Shown: positions 8,533 through 17,253 of the stretch, piece after piece
How positions within the stretch are numbered: position 1 is the stretch's first letter
Layout: each line of letters starts with the position of its first letter
NCBI RefSeq assembly: GCF_014851815.1
Contig: NZ_JACVAJ010000002.1
Span: forward strand, 1,116,001-1,180,000
Direction of reading: 5' to 3'
Length of the DNA stretch: 64,000 nt
From: Pseudoxanthomonas sp. PXM01
GTDB taxonomy: Bacteria; Pseudomonadota; Gammaproteobacteria; Xanthomonadales; Xanthomonadaceae
Translations under genes and position numbers: made by a program
The notes under the pieces: generated by a model
Told to the model about the DNA's origin: nothing
The model's input: only the letters and a program-made list of their open reading frames with translations
Databases searched by the model: none

Positions 8533-9146
8533 AGTCTCTCTCCCTTTGATGTTGAGAAAAGCTGAACCGGGAACTGGTTGGACAGTCAGCCCGCCCAACT
8601 ATCTAACAGCCCGATCCTTGGGGCCGGTTATACGACTTGTCCTCAGCGCACCATGTAGTGGGCTCTCCCCCTTGGTGCGACTCGATCTTAGGGTGGCTGG
8701 GGCCGGCTAACAAGCCGAGGCATCACCGGACCCAGCAGGGTGCAGAGCGCGCGCTATGGCCAGCTCACGCACTAGCGAAGTCCCCCGCGGCCAGACATGC
8801 AAATCCGGCGCACATGCTGCCGTCCTCGTGCAGAGCGGAACCTCCATGGTGTTTCGCCCGCAAACAATTGCAATCTGTGTCTACCTCAGGGGGAGATAGT
8901 CACCCTGCCCCTGAGAACAGGGCGTACGCGGTGAGCCAACTTGACCATTCCGTACCCAGCAAGTCCGGCAGTCGGGATGTCTAGAGCATCGCGTGGGCGC
9001 TGCAATCAGGGCGGAGCGGATCGCGCAAGGCGCAGGCAGACGCGGTCCACTGGGCTGTCACAGATTGACCCGCTAGGCCGTCCAAGATAGGGATGGGCTA
9101 GCAACGTGCCAGCTTACCAACTTCAATTGCAAGGAATTCGACACAA
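8533..9146. other. Gene-poor intergenic region
   Basis: About 610 bp holds no frame I would call. It contains an inverted repeat, CTCAGGGG ... CCCCTGAG, around 8885-8914, and must hold the promoters of the two divergent flanking genes. Confidence 0.4.
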
Positions 9147-9602
9147 ATGAAACGAGCAAACTGGTTTACGGTTTCCCCCGAAGGGGCAAAGGCAATCGGA
9201 GCCATGCACCACTTCGTCACGAAGGACACGGCGCTTCCCGCCAAGCTGATCCATCTGGTCTTCTTGCGGGTCTCTCAGATCAACGGGTGTGCCCACTGCA
9301 TCGACATCCATACGCGCGACGTGATGAAAGAGGGTATGTCGGTGGATACCGTAGTTCTTGTTCCAGTCTGGCACGAAGCTGAGTACCTTTTTACGGAGCA
9401 GGAGCGAGCAGCACTAGCATGGGCGGAAGAAGTAACACGTGTCAGTGAAACGCATGCCTCCGATGAGGCATACGCTGCAGCAGCAGCCGTGTTCTCTGAA
9501 AAGGATCTAGTCGATCTTACATTGACTATCGCCGCAATGAACGCGATCAATCGCCTGGGGGTCAGTTTCCGACTGAAGCCCCGCGCCAAAGCAGACGCAT
9601 AA
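9147..9602 (+). CDS. Carboxymuconolactone decarboxylase (AhpD-like) family protein
   Basis: The 151-residue protein carries the CMD/AhpD core. The redox pair is CAHC in QINGCAHCIDIHTRD near residues 49-62, and the conserved helix is LFTEQERAALAWAEEVTRVS at about 85-104. In the family the CxxC plus nearby His reduce peroxides or accept electrons; many small members have no known partner. There is no signal peptide, so it is cytoplasmic and likely oligomeric. AAGGAAT precedes the ATG. No ahpC lies nearby. The product of the neighbouring arsenic operon is not obviously linked. Confidence 0.85.
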   Translation: MKRANWFTVSPEGAKAIGAMHHFVTKDTALPAKLIHLVFLRVSQINGCAHCIDIHTRDVMKEGMSVDTVVLVPVWHEAEYLFTEQERAALAWAEEVTRVSETHASDEAYAAAAAVFSEKDLVDLTLTIAAMNAINRLGVSFRLKPRAKADA

Positions 9603-9747
9603 GGCGACGGACGCAACTGGCAGCAACAAACTGAAGCCGCTGCCGTCGACTTGCATCATCCCGAAGCCGGAACTAAGCCGACTTACACCAGAAGCGTCGA
9701 TTTCACGTCCGGACGGTTCTCGTCCGCATCCAGTGGAAACAGCTGAA

Positions 9748-9769
9748 AAGGCCCGCGTTAGCGGGCCTT
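9748..9769. terminator. Bidirectional terminator between AhpD-like gene and arsH
   Basis: AAGGCCCGC-GTTA-GCGGGCCTT forms a perfect 9-bp stem. On the minus strand it runs into CTTTTC, so it best fits termination of the ars operon. The plus strand also has a T-rich tail. Confidence 0.65.
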
Positions 9770-9886
9770 GTTCGGTCTTGCTTGTAAACATCGCTTCGGA
9801 ACTGCGCTGGAGGCTTTACGAATGCGTCGGTCCTTCGCCGGAGCCGGGATGCCGGCGAGGACCGCCCCCATCCCAACCTGCCTCGC

Positions 9887-9912
9887 GACCGCTTCCGGCC
9901 AGAAGCGGACAT
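9887..9912. repeat. Dispersed palindromic repeat, copy 3
   Basis: GACCGCTTCCGGCCAGAAGC followed by GGACAT; GGCCAG-core subtype with a degraded left arm. It lies just downstream of arsH. Confidence 0.65.
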
Positions 9913-9950
9913 GGGCGCCGACCAGAGAGATCGGCAGGCCACTTCCGTAC

Positions 9951-10670
9951 CTAGATCGCGCGGAGGCTGACCCGCTTGGCGAGCTCTTCCGCGCTCTCCT
10001 TCCGTTCGCTATAGCGATCGACGAGGTAGGGCGAGACATCCCGGGTCAATAGCGTGAATTTCATGAGCTCTTCCATGACGTCCACGACGCGGTCATAGAA
10101 AGCGGAGGGCTTCATGCGCCCGTCTTCGTCGAACTCGTTGAACGCCTTTGCGACAGAGGACTGGTTGGGGATCGTGATCATGCGCATCCAACGCCCAAGC
10201 ACACGGAGCTGGTTCACCGCATTGAAGGACTGCGAACCGCCGGAGACCTGCATGACGGCCAGCGTCTTGCCTTGGGTTGGTCGTACGGAGCCTTGAGACA
10301 ACGGAATCCAATCGATCTGCGCTTTCATGATGCCGCTCATGGAACCGTGTCGCTCGGGTGAGCTCCAGACCATGCCCTCCGACCATTGCACCAGTTGCCG
10401 CAGTTCTTGGACCTTTGGATGGGTATCGGGCTCTCCATCTGGAAGCGGCAGGCCTGTCGGATCGAAGAGCCGGGTCTCGGCCCCCATCGCCTGAAGTAGT
10501 CGAGCCGCCTCCAGCGCGAGCAACTTGCTGTATGACCTCTTCCTCAGCGATCCGTAGAGCAGAAGGAAACGCGGGGCGTGCATAGCGCGCGGGGTCGAGG
10601 ATAGTCGGTCAACCTCGGGCAAATGGAACAGTTCGGCCGAGATGTTGGGCAGATCGCCAGGATTAGACAT
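9951..10670 (-). CDS. arsH: ArsH, NADPH-dependent FMN reductase / organoarsenical oxidase
   Basis: This 239-residue flavodoxin-like protein has the ArsH marks: [13 protein letters not shown] (FMN phosphate loop, near residue 40), [30 protein letters not shown], and the conserved C-terminal helices. ArsH oxidises trivalent organoarsenicals and reduces quinones or azo dyes with NADPH. It is the last gene of arsR-arsC-aqpS-arsH and overlaps the end of aqpS by 8 bases. I chose the ATG at 10670, with GGAAAG upstream, over a TTG at 10682. A terminator lies about 180 bp downstream. Confidence 0.92.
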   Translation of the reverse strand: MSNPGDLPNISAELFHLPEVDRLSSTPRAMHAPRFLLLYGSLRKRSYSKLLALEAARLLQAMGAETRLFDPTGLPLPDGEPDTHPKVQELRQLVQWSEGMVWSSPERHGSMSGIMKAQIDWIPLSQGSVRPTQGKTLAVMQVSGGSQSFNAVNQLRVLGRWMRMITIPNQSSVAKAFNEFDEDGRMKPSAFYDRVVDVMEELMKFTLLTRDVSPYLVDRYSERKESAEELAKRVSLRAI

Positions 10671-11310
10671 GAGGCTTTCCAAGTAGCTTGTGGATCATGG
10701 CGCCCAGAGCAGCCCCAATGGCCTGCGCCACAACGAAGGCAGGCACGTCGCCAGGCGAAATGCCGGCGAAGCTGTCACTGAACATGCGACCGAAGGCTGC
10801 AGCAGGATTCGCGAAAGAAGTCGACGAAGTGAACCAGTAGGCCGCACCGATATACGCAGCCACCATCATGGCTACACGGGATGCGGGTGCCCGCAGCACC
10901 ACCAGCAGCAAACCCGCTGTCGCAACGATCTCGCCCAGCCATTGACCTGCGCCGGTCCGCACCTTCGCGGAGAACTCCAGCATCGGAAGATCGAACATGG
11001 CGTTCGCTAAGAGAGCACCGCTCACCGCGCCCGTGAGCTGGACCAGGATGTATGCCGGCAACAGGGCCTTGGGCAGTTCGCCACGCGCAGCCATCACGGC
11101 GCTGACTGCGGGATTCATGTGCGCACCACTGATCGGGCCAAACACCTCAATGAGAACGTAGAGTCCGCCAACGGTCGCGAGGGTATTTGCTAGCAAGGCG
11201 ACGACGTCGTTTCCGCCCGCAAGACGCTCGGCCATGATGCCCGAGCCCACCACCGTCACCAGAAGCAGGCCCGTGGCCAAGAACTCGGCAAAGAGGCGCT
11301 GGCGGATCAT
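10663..11310 (-). CDS. aqpS: MIP-family aquaglyceroporin of the ars operon (AqpS-like arsenite channel)
   Basis: The 215-residue protein has about six membrane segments and both channel NPA boxes, HMNPAVS and FANPAAAF, typical of the aquaporin fold. It sits between arsC and arsH and overlaps both (ATGA with arsC). No arsB or acr3 pump is present here. The layout matches the Sinorhizobium meliloti scheme, where arsenate is reduced by ArsC and arsenite leaves down its gradient through AqpS. Function by context is therefore arsenite efflux. The second NPA region ([19 protein letters not shown]) resembles AqpS-type proteins more than GlpF. Confidence 0.9.
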   Translation of the reverse strand: MIRQRLFAEFLATGLLLVTVVGSGIMAERLAGGNDVVALLANTLATVGGLYVLIEVFGPISGAHMNPAVSAVMAARGELPKALLPAYILVQLTGAVSGALLANAMFDLPMLEFSAKVRTGAGQWLGEIVATAGLLLVVLRAPASRVAMMVAAYIGAAYWFTSSTSFANPAAAFGRMFSDSFAGISPGDVPAFVVAQAIGAALGAMIHKLLGKPHV

Positions 11311-11810
11311 TCAGCGCCGACGCGTCCGATTTCGCCCAGCTTTGCCTGTGCGGCCAGACGGTCGAGGCTTTGCAGCGGCAGGGATAGCAATAGCTCGATA
11401 CGGCGGCGCAGTGTGGCGAACGCTGCGGTATAGGCTCGACGACGGTCTTCTTCATCGCCCGTGGCGGCTACCGGGTCGGGCACACCCCAGTGCGCGAGTG
11501 CAGGATGGCCCAGCCATACGGGGCACGCCTCTCCTGCAGCGTTGTCGCAGACCGTGATGACGATATCCATCTCAGGTGCGCCTTCCACGGCGAACTCGTC
11601 CCAGTTCTTGCTGCGCACCTGCCCGGCGTCATAGCCGATGGCCTCGGCAAGCTCCCGCGCCATCGGCTGGACGTGGCCGCTGGGGTGACTGCCAGCGCTA
11701 TAGGCCTTGAACCGGCCGTGGCCCAGCACGTTGAGGATCGCCTCGGCCATGATGCTGCGCGCGGAGTTGCCGGTGCACAGGAACAGTACGTTGTAGCTCT
11801 TGTCGGTCAT
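11307..11810 (-). CDS. arsC: Arsenate reductase, low-molecular-weight phosphatase type
   Basis: The 167-residue enzyme begins with the P-loop LCTGNSARS, with nucleophile Cys12 and Arg18 of the CX5R motif. Further conserved pieces are SAGSHPSGHVQP, VITVCDNAAGEACPVW with the resolving Cys pair, and HWGVPDPVAATG with the general acid Asp. It reduces As(V) to As(III) using thioredoxin or glutaredoxin-type electrons. The C-terminal ~40 residues continue past the usual length as a Leu-rich helix. It is second in the ars operon, 21 bp after arsR, and overlaps aqpS by ATGA. Confidence 0.95.
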   Translation of the reverse strand: MTDKSYNVLFLCTGNSARSIMAEAILNVLGHGRFKAYSAGSHPSGHVQPMARELAEAIGYDAGQVRSKNWDEFAVEGAPEMDIVITVCDNAAGEACPVWLGHPALAHWGVPDPVAATGDEEDRRRAYTAAFATLRRRIELLLSLPLQSLDRLAAQAKLGEIGRVGAE

Positions 11811-11831
11811 GTCGTATCTCTGGAATGCGGA

Positions 11832-12152
11832 TCAACGGAGCTTCTTCTTGACTGCCGGCGTGCAGGACTTCCCCCCGCAGCAGTTCTCCGTCAGGAAGCC
11901 GATCAGACCGTTCATGCGGTCGTAGTCGGCACGTATCCGGATGACCCGTCCTTCCCGCTCGTCAGTGACAAGCCCCGCGGCACGCAATTGATTCAAGTGC
12001 GCTGTCAGCGTGGCGGGCGGCAAATCGAGCTGATCCCGCAGCTCGCCCACGGCCATTCCGTCTGGGCCGGCCTGTACGAGCGCGCGGTAGGCAGCAAGCC
12101 GGTGGTCGTGCGCGAGCGCACGAAGTGCTTGAACGGTCTGGGGCGTATCCAT
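11832..12152 (-). CDS. arsR: ArsR-family repressor with C-terminal arsenite-binding cysteines
   Basis: From the ATG at 12152 the protein has 106 residues. A winged helix-turn-helix covers about 10-85 (ALAHDHRLAAYRALVQ, then LPPATLTAHLNQLRAAGLV as recognition helix). The classical CxC site in the recognition region is absent. Instead three Cys occur at the end in NCCGGKSC (Cys91, 92, 97), like the Acidithiobacillus-type ArsR whose inducer site is C-terminal. The frame extends 26 codons further up without a better start. It is first in the operon and should bind the dyad at 12155-12178 just ahead of its own start. Confidence 0.92.
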   Translation of the reverse strand: MDTPQTVQALRALAHDHRLAAYRALVQAGPDGMAVGELRDQLDLPPATLTAHLNQLRAAGLVTDEREGRVIRIRADYDRMNGLIGFLTENCCGGKSCTPAVKKKLR

Positions 12153-12154
12153 GC

Positions 12155-12178
12155 TTCTATATTTCCGGAATATTAGAA
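12155..12178. promoter_or_regulatory. Probable ArsR operator
   Basis: On the minus strand TTCTAATATT-CCGG-AAATATAGAA is an AT-rich imperfect dyad directly before the arsR start codon. Position and AT-richness fit an autoregulatory ArsR operator. The assignment is by context only. Confidence 0.6.
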
Positions 12179-12203
12179 GTATTGCAACCCATCGTTGCAG
12201 CTG

Positions 12204-12230
12204 GATGACCGCTTCGGGTCGGAAGCGCAC
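12204..12230. repeat. Dispersed palindromic repeat, copy 4 (GGGTCGG-core subtype)
   Basis: GATGACCGCTTCGGGTCGG followed by AAGCGCAC, between divergent arsR and outer-membrane copy 2. Confidence 0.6.
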
Positions 12231-12367
12231 GCCGAACTAGTCCCAAGCAGTGCCGACAAACGGCAAGCGCGTACAGCGACGTCGACGCAGCGTGAGTAAC
12301 TGTGAAAGGCTGCTTACATACGTCGTCCTGTTTGAATCCACCTCCATCACGGTTGCGTAGACCCCGT

Positions 12368-12384
12368 GCCTACAGTGGGTAGGC
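12368..12384 (+). promoter_or_regulatory. Conserved 5'-leader hairpin, copy 2
   Basis: GCCTAC-AGTGG-GTAGGC lies 26 bases before the start codon. It is equivalent to 6979-6995 with a compensated base-pair change. Confidence 0.6.
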
Positions 12385-12410
12385 GCTATCCGTACTGATG
12401 GGAGAGGCAC

Positions 12411-13193
12411 ATGCAGATCAAACTTCTTGGCGCCGCCTTGCTGATGGCGGCAGGGCCCGCGTTCGCGGCAGGTCCCGAGCAGGGAAAATTCTCGATGTCG
12501 GTATTCGGTGGCGTCGACAGGCCGGTTAGCGGCGACGTCCACACCGGCGCCGTGGCACCGGTGCCGGATCTCGGTCCCTTGAACCCCGCGCTGGCGGGCG
12601 TCAGCGCGGAGTTGCGCATTCGTTCCCGTAGCCATGAGCAGATCTACGGCACTGCCAAGTCATGGGGCCTGGAAGTGGGCTATGGACTGAGCGACCGGAG
12701 CGAAGTGTTCCTCCAGGCGAGGGAGACCAGCGCCGATGATGGTCGCGTGCGAGTCGGTGCCGCCTACGTGCCGACGCTCGACACCGAGCTCGACGTATTC
12801 GGGAGGTTCTCGGGCTATGACGCGTACGCGTGGGAGGCTGGGTACCGGCACTTCTTCCGCGACGGCAGCAGGGTCAGGCCATTCGTCGCGGCGCGACTGG
12901 GTGCGACCGAAACCGATGTCATACGGGCCACCTTCGATATTCCCGATGCCGCGATCACGATCCCTAATGCGCCGTTCTACGAGAAGGACTGGGCACTGAG
13001 TGGCGGTCTTGAGGCCGGTGCGCAGATCTCGTTCACCGACCGCTTCAGTATGAGGCTCACCGCAGGGGTGAACTACATCGACGATCTCTCGGACGACGAT
13101 TCCGCGATCGCCGGACTCGGCCTGGCTGCCATCAACGACACCGGTCGCCGCGTCTCGGTGCCGCTATCCATCACCGGCCGCTGGGACTTCTGA
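12411..13193 (+). CDS. Outer-membrane beta-barrel-like protein, paralogue 2 of 3
   Basis: This 260-residue protein is nearly identical to the one at 61900 and clearly related to the one at 7023. It has a signal peptide (MQIKLLGAALLMAAGPAFA), a mature start AGPEQGKFSMSVFGGVD, regular beta-strand alternation and the C-terminal GRWDF with the terminal Phe expected of barrel proteins. GGGAGAGGCAC precedes the ATG. The whole unit from about 12250 to 13300, including the leader hairpin and the dispersed repeat after it, is duplicated at 61785-62789. It is transcribed away from the ars operon. Function unknown. Confidence 0.8.
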   Translation: MQIKLLGAALLMAAGPAFAAGPEQGKFSMSVFGGVDRPVSGDVHTGAVAPVPDLGPLNPALAGVSAELRIRSRSHEQIYGTAKSWGLEVGYGLSDRSEVFLQARETSADDGRVRVGAAYVPTLDTELDVFGRFSGYDAYAWEAGYRHFFRDGSRVRPFVAARLGATETDVIRATFDIPDAAITIPNAPFYEKDWALSGGLEAGAQISFTDRFSMRLTAGVNYIDDLSDDDSAIAGLGLAAINDTGRRVSVPLSITGRWDF

Positions 13194-13203
13194 GAGCGTT
13201 CGA

Positions 13204-13229
13204 CGGCGGGCGCGGCAACGTGCCCGCCG
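13204..13229 (+). terminator. Downstream hairpin, copy 2
   Basis: CGGCGGGC ... GCCCGCCG around a GCAA-containing loop, 10 bases after the stop. It is equivalent to 7819-7838, with a G-U wobble replacing one pair. There is no T-tract. Confidence 0.5.
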
Positions 13230-13272
13230 CCCAGGCCCGACGTCAGCAGCCGAGATCAGGCTATCGCCATCG

Positions 13273-13300
13273 GTGTCCGCTACCGGCCAGAAACGGACAT
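13273..13300. repeat. Dispersed palindromic repeat, copy 5
   Basis: GTGTCCGCTACCGGCCAGAA followed by ACGGACAT. It lies 28 bp outside the left end of the xylan locus. Confidence 0.75.
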
Positions 13301-13327
13301 CCCCCCATTTGAAGGGGCATCCCGCTT

Positions 13328-14344
13328 TTACTCGAGGGGGGGAACAGATATGCCAGCATCAGTCTGCGCGACAGGCTTCAAACTTCCATCGACGTTGTAG
13401 CGGAGATGCTCAACGGTCACCGCGCGGCGGCCGATGGCGCCATTCTGGTCGCCGATGGCGAGGGCGGCGTTGTGCAGGAATAGATACCAGGCGCCCTTGA
13501 ACTCGACGATGCCGGGATGGATGGTGAAACTGTATTTTCCCGAACCCGTCAGTTCGCCGCGATACGTCCATGGGCCCTCTAGGGAGGGCGCAGTTGCATA
13601 CGATACCTTCTCATCGCGGTGGCTGGCGCGGTCGAGCGACGCGTAGGTGAGGTAGTAGATATCCCCACGTTTGTGCAGCCACGGCCCTTCCTCGAAATGC
13701 GGCGGCGTGATTTCGGTGATCGGCCCGTCGATCTCGATCATGTTGGGCTTGAGCCGGGCGATATAGCACTGGCGATTGCCCCACGCGATCCACGTGGTGC
13801 CATCGTCGTCGGTGAATACCGTGGGGTCGATGTCCTCCCAGCTGTGCGTGCCCTTGGGTGTCATCGCGTTGGTGATGAGGGCCGACCCCTTGGCATCACG
13901 GAACGGGCCGGTCGGGCTGTCCGCTACGGCGACGGCGATCGCCTTGCCGGGCTGCGTGCTGTTGTGCTCCACGGCGGCATAGAACCAGAACCGGCCGTCC
14001 TTCTCGATCGCCTGCGAGGCCCAGGCATCGGCTTTCGCCCAGGCGAAGTCGGCGACCTTCATGATCGGGCCGTGGTCGACCCAGGTCGCCATGTCGGTGG
14101 TCGAATACACCAGCCACTCGCGCATGTTGAACATCTCGTCGCGCTGCGCCTGGTCGTGCCCCACGTACAGATACAGCCGGTCACCCACCACCAGCGGCGC
14201 CGGATCGGCGGTGAACTTGTCGCGGATCAGCGGGTTCGACCGCGGTGCGGGGGGCGACGGTTCCTGTGCTTTCACCTCGCGTGCCCATGGCAGCGTGAGC
14301 AGGGCGGCAAAGCATGCGGCGAACACGACGCGGTACGGTGTCAT
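13328..14344 (-). CDS. Secreted GH43 beta-xylosidase / alpha-L-arabinofuranosidase
   Basis: The 338-residue protein starts at 14344 with a signal peptide (MTPYRVVFAACFAALLTLPW), so it acts in the periplasm or outside. The five-bladed GH43 propeller shows its three acids: Asp in TADPAPLV near residue 46, Asp in EDIDPTVFTDDDG near 170, and Glu in HFEEGPWLHKRG near 222. The enzyme should remove arabinose or xylose from xylo-oligosaccharides; the exact specificity cannot be read. It is the last gene of the nine-gene operon and overlaps the esterase gene as ATGA. The open frame continues upstream, but only inside the esterase gene. Confidence 0.9.
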   Translation of the reverse strand: MTPYRVVFAACFAALLTLPWAREVKAQEPSPPAPRSNPLIRDKFTADPAPLVVGDRLYLYVGHDQAQRDEMFNMREWLVYSTTDMATWVDHGPIMKVADFAWAKADAWASQAIEKDGRFWFYAAVEHNSTQPGKAIAVAVADSPTGPFRDAKGSALITNAMTPKGTHSWEDIDPTVFTDDDGTTWIAWGNRQCYIARLKPNMIEIDGPITEITPPHFEEGPWLHKRGDIYYLTYASLDRASHRDEKVSYATAPSLEGPWTYRGELTGSGKYSFTIHPGIVEFKGAWYLFLHNAALAIGDQNGAIGRRAVTVEHLRYNVDGSLKPVAQTDAGISVPPLE

Positions 14345-15318
14345 GGTGCCTGCTCCTTCGTGGGGGTGCGGTTCCCCTTCCCGCTCTGTTCCAGCCAGCC
14401 GTGCATCTTCATCCATGCAACGAAGGCATCGAACCAGCCCGTGCTCGTGGTCGGCTTGGCGTACATGCCGAAACCGTGCCCGCCCTGCTCGTACAGATGG
14501 AATTCGACAGGCCGGCGCGCCGCACGCCAGCGTTCGATCAAGCCGAATCCGCCATCGGCGAACAGGCCATCGTCGGCGGCGATCGCGACGAACAGCGGTG
14601 GCGCGTCGGCCGGCACATCGAGCCGCGCCAAGGGTCCATAGATATTCCCGACGAAGGCCGGCCTGGCGTCTTCGCCGGCGAGCACGGTGGCCAGCGTCAA
14701 CATGGCCCCCGCAGAGAAGCCGACCATGCCAATGCGCTGCGGGTCCACGCCCCATTCCGTCGCGCGGCGGCGCACCAGCGCGAACGCGGCGCGCGCATCG
14801 GCGATCTGCGGGCCAAGCTGCGCGACCGAGGCAGCCGGATCAAGACGATGCGCGGGGACCGGGACGGAAAGCATTCCGCGCATGGAGCGGGCGAAATCGT
14901 CCAGGTCGGCAGGCGTCGGTTCCAACCGGTACTTCAGCACAAAGGCGGCCACGCCGCGGTCGGCCAGCGCACGCGCCACATCCCAGCCCTCGTTCTGCAT
15001 CGAGAGCGAACGGAAGCCTCCGCCGGGTGCGACGATCACGGCCGTGCCAGTGGCCTTGGCCGGATCCGGCAGGAATGGGGTCAGCGTGGCCACGCTGACG
15101 TTGCGTGCGAACACGCTCCCGTACTGGCGATGCCAGGCTTCGGCTGGCGATGCCGTCGGCACGGACCCGCTGTGCAGCACGATCGCCGTCGGCTGATCCG
15201 GCGTGGCGATGGCGGTCATCGCATCGTCCTGCGCGTGGACCGGTGCAACACACATCACCGACAGGGCCACCAGGGCGATGCGTTGAAGGGAAGTCATGCG
15301 GGTGCGACCGGGGCGCAT
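14341..15318 (-). CDS. Exported alpha/beta-hydrolase, probable (acetyl)xylan esterase
   Basis: The 325-residue enzyme has an Arg-rich n-region and signal peptide, and the start at 15318 is supported by GGAGAA. The fold marks are the oxyanion-loop region IVAPGGGFRSLS, the nucleophile elbow MVGFSAGAML (GxSxG), an acid in AIAADDGLFADGG, and the His in EQGGHGFGMY. It resembles the BD-FAE/xylan esterase branch of alpha/beta-hydrolases. In this operon it most likely strips acetyl groups from xylan fragments before GH43/GH3 attack. It lies 16 bp after the epimerase gene and is coupled by ATGA to the GH43 gene. Confidence 0.85.
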   Translation of the reverse strand: MRPGRTRMTSLQRIALVALSVMCVAPVHAQDDAMTAIATPDQPTAIVLHSGSVPTASPAEAWHRQYGSVFARNVSVATLTPFLPDPAKATGTAVIVAPGGGFRSLSMQNEGWDVARALADRGVAAFVLKYRLEPTPADLDDFARSMRGMLSVPVPAHRLDPAASVAQLGPQIADARAAFALVRRRATEWGVDPQRIGMVGFSAGAMLTLATVLAGEDARPAFVGNIYGPLARLDVPADAPPLFVAIAADDGLFADGGFGLIERWRAARRPVEFHLYEQGGHGFGMYAKPTTSTGWFDAFVAWMKMHGWLEQSGKGNRTPTKEQAP

Positions 15319-15334
15319 CGTGCTTCTCCAGCAA

Positions 15335-16210
15335 TCAGGAAACAGCGTGGTCGTCTTCCTGCGACTCGTCGTCCGAGGACCATGCCAATTCGAAGGCGAG
15401 GCGGAGGCGCTGCCCCGGCTGCAACACGCGCGGCGCAAGCGTGAACGCGTCGGGTGGACCGGTCTGCGGTTCGACGCAGGTCGCATGGGCAGCGGCGTCG
15501 TACACCACCCAATGATCGGTATCGGCCTGCAAGCGGACACGCTGACCAGCGCGTGCGAGTGCGATCTCGCCCCCCGCGACGAAACAGTCGTCCCAGGGAC
15601 CGGGCACCGGCGACACGCGCGGCAGCGTGGCGATGCCTTCCGCATCCCGCGGATACATCGCCGCGGGCGAGAAGGTCAGGCAGTCGGGCTTGCGGAACCA
15701 CGGATGCCAGCCCAGCACCACCGGCATCGCGCGGTCGCCGGCCTGCACGTCCAGCTCGAGCTGCAGGCGATCTTCCAGCAGCCGCACCGATTGCGTCGTG
15801 GTGCCACCGAACGGCCAGTAGTCGTCGTGCGGAAGCGCCAGCGAGAGGGCGGCGCTGTCGGCCTCCAGCGCGTCGATCCGCCAGGGCCGCGAGAAGCCGA
15901 TGCCATGGATGGCGTGCCCACCGAAGTTCACCGGCAAGGCATACGCACGCCCCTCCAGACCGAAACGTCCGCCGCGCACGCGTCCTGCCCAGGGCACCAT
16001 CGGATAGCAGCCCCAGGCGATGGTGGCGGGAGGGACGTCGTCGGGCCCCACCAGCCAGTCCATGTCGTCGTAACGGATCTGTGCGATGCGCCCACCGGCC
16101 TCCGGCGCCAGCGCGACCTCCAGCCGTCCCGCACGCAACCAGTGAAGCGCGCCAGCGGGCATCGGCGCCAGCGCATCGTTCCAGGCGGCGCGAAGCGCAT
16201 CAGCCGCCAT
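15335..16210 (-). CDS. Aldose 1-epimerase family protein
   Basis: The 291-residue protein belongs to the galactose-mutarotase fold. Visible motifs are CYPMVPWAGRVRGGRF with the sugar-binding Asn/Arg region, NFGGHAIHGIGFSRPW with a conserved His, LGWHPWFRKPD with the catalytic His, and PQTGPPDAF near the end. It would interconvert the anomers of aldoses such as xylose or arabinose released by the locus. No signal peptide is seen, so it is cytoplasmic. The ATG at 16210 overlaps the stop of the preceding GH43 gene by 11 bases; the frame extends further up only within that gene. Confidence 0.87.
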   Translation of the reverse strand: MAADALRAAWNDALAPMPAGALHWLRAGRLEVALAPEAGGRIAQIRYDDMDWLVGPDDVPPATIAWGCYPMVPWAGRVRGGRFGLEGRAYALPVNFGGHAIHGIGFSRPWRIDALEADSAALSLALPHDDYWPFGGTTTQSVRLLEDRLQLELDVQAGDRAMPVVLGWHPWFRKPDCLTFSPAAMYPRDAEGIATLPRVSPVPGPWDDCFVAGGEIALARAGQRVRLQADTDHWVVYDAAAHATCVEPQTGPPDAFTLAPRVLQPGQRLRLAFELAWSSDDESQEDDHAVS

Positions 16211-17237
16211 AGGGATCGATCGTACGGATGCGTCCGTCCGCCTCATGGTGCAGCACCGTGCACTTGATGGTGCGCAGATGCGTGACGCCGCCGGAATGCA
16301 GGGCATCGTGGTAGAAGAGATACCACTGACCGTCGAACGCGCAGATCGAATGATGGGTGGTCCAGCCGACCACCGGCTTCAGGATCACGCCGCCATACGT
16401 GAACGGTCCGTAAGGACTGTCGCTCACCGCATAGCACAGCAGGTGCGTGTTGCCGGTGGAATAGGACAGGTAATAGCGGCCAGCGTACTTGTGCAGCCAC
16501 GGCCCCTCGAAGAACCGTCGCGCATGGTCGTCGGCGCGGAGCGGCTGCCCCTGCTCGTCGAAGATCACCACTTCGCGCGCAGGTTCGGCCAGCGTGGTCA
16601 TGCCGGCATCCAGCCGCGCCACGCGCGGGCCGAGCGCGGGGGCGTCGCCGGTCGGTTCCTCGTGCGAGGCGTGGTAGCGGTTGTCGCGATACTTCTGCAA
16701 CTGCCCGCCCCAGATGCCGCCGAAGTACAGGTAGTGCTCGCCGTCGTCGTCTCCGAACACGGCCGGATCGATCGAATAAGCGCCGGCGATCGGCTCGGGC
16801 TCGGCCGTGAACGGACCTTCCGGACGGTCGCCGACGGCCACACCGATGCGGAACAGTCCGCCGCCGTCCTTGGCGGGGAAATACAGGTAATAGCGGCCGT
16901 CGCGCGAGGCCGCGTCCGGCGCCCACATCTGGCGGTCGGCCCACGGCACGTCGCGCACGTGCAGCGCCATGCCGCAGTCGGTGGCCTCGCCGTCGGGCGT
17001 GTCCATCCGCAGCACGTGGTAGTCCTCCATGCCGAAATGCCCGCCGTCATCGTCGAACGGCGTGCCGGCATCGATGTCGTGCGAGGGATAGATGTAGAGC
17101 CGCCCTTCGAACACGTGCGCGGAGGGATCGGCGGTGTAGATGTGGGTCACCAGCGGCTTGGAGATGGCGCGCGCAGCAAGGTGATCCAGGTGGGCGTCCT
17201 GGGAGGACGCGTCGTCGTGGATGAGCGGGTCGGTCAT
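16200..17237 (-). CDS. Cytoplasmic GH43 glycosidase
   Basis: The 345-residue GH43 enzyme has no signal peptide and begins MTDPLIHDDASS, so it acts in the cytoplasm on imported oligosaccharides. Propeller and acids are clear: TADPSAHVFEGRLYIYPSHD near residue 35, AYSIDPAVFGDDDGEHY near 155, and RRFFEGPWLHKYAGRYY near 245. Close relatives are beta-xylosidases or arabinofuranosidases of oligosaccharide-import systems. It directly follows the symporter gene by 16 bp, which fits intracellular hydrolysis of the imported sugar. It overlaps the epimerase gene by 11 bases. Confidence 0.9.
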   Translation of the reverse strand: MTDPLIHDDASSQDAHLDHLAARAISKPLVTHIYTADPSAHVFEGRLYIYPSHDIDAGTPFDDDGGHFGMEDYHVLRMDTPDGEATDCGMALHVRDVPWADRQMWAPDAASRDGRYYLYFPAKDGGGLFRIGVAVGDRPEGPFTAEPEPIAGAYSIDPAVFGDDDGEHYLYFGGIWGGQLQKYRDNRYHASHEEPTGDAPALGPRVARLDAGMTTLAEPAREVVIFDEQGQPLRADDHARRFFEGPWLHKYAGRYYLSYSTGNTHLLCYAVSDSPYGPFTYGGVILKPVVGWTTHHSICAFDGQWYLFYHDALHSGGVTHLRTIKCTVLHHEADGRIRTIDPYGG

Positions 17238-17253
17238 GAAGGGGCGTCCGGAA

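Larger units (their letters stand above)
9603..9950. other. Intergenic region between convergent genes
   Basis: I see no gene. The region holds a GC-rich bidirectional terminator at 9748-9769 and dispersed repeat copy 3 at 9887-9912. Confidence 0.5.

Noticed and set aside
8533-9146. Short frames in the gap before the AhpD-like gene
   Set aside because: They have no ribosome site or recognisable domain.
13328-14755. A longer GH43 frame starting at 14755
   Set aside because: The extension overlaps the esterase gene; a clear signal peptide and ATGA overlap put the start at 14344.
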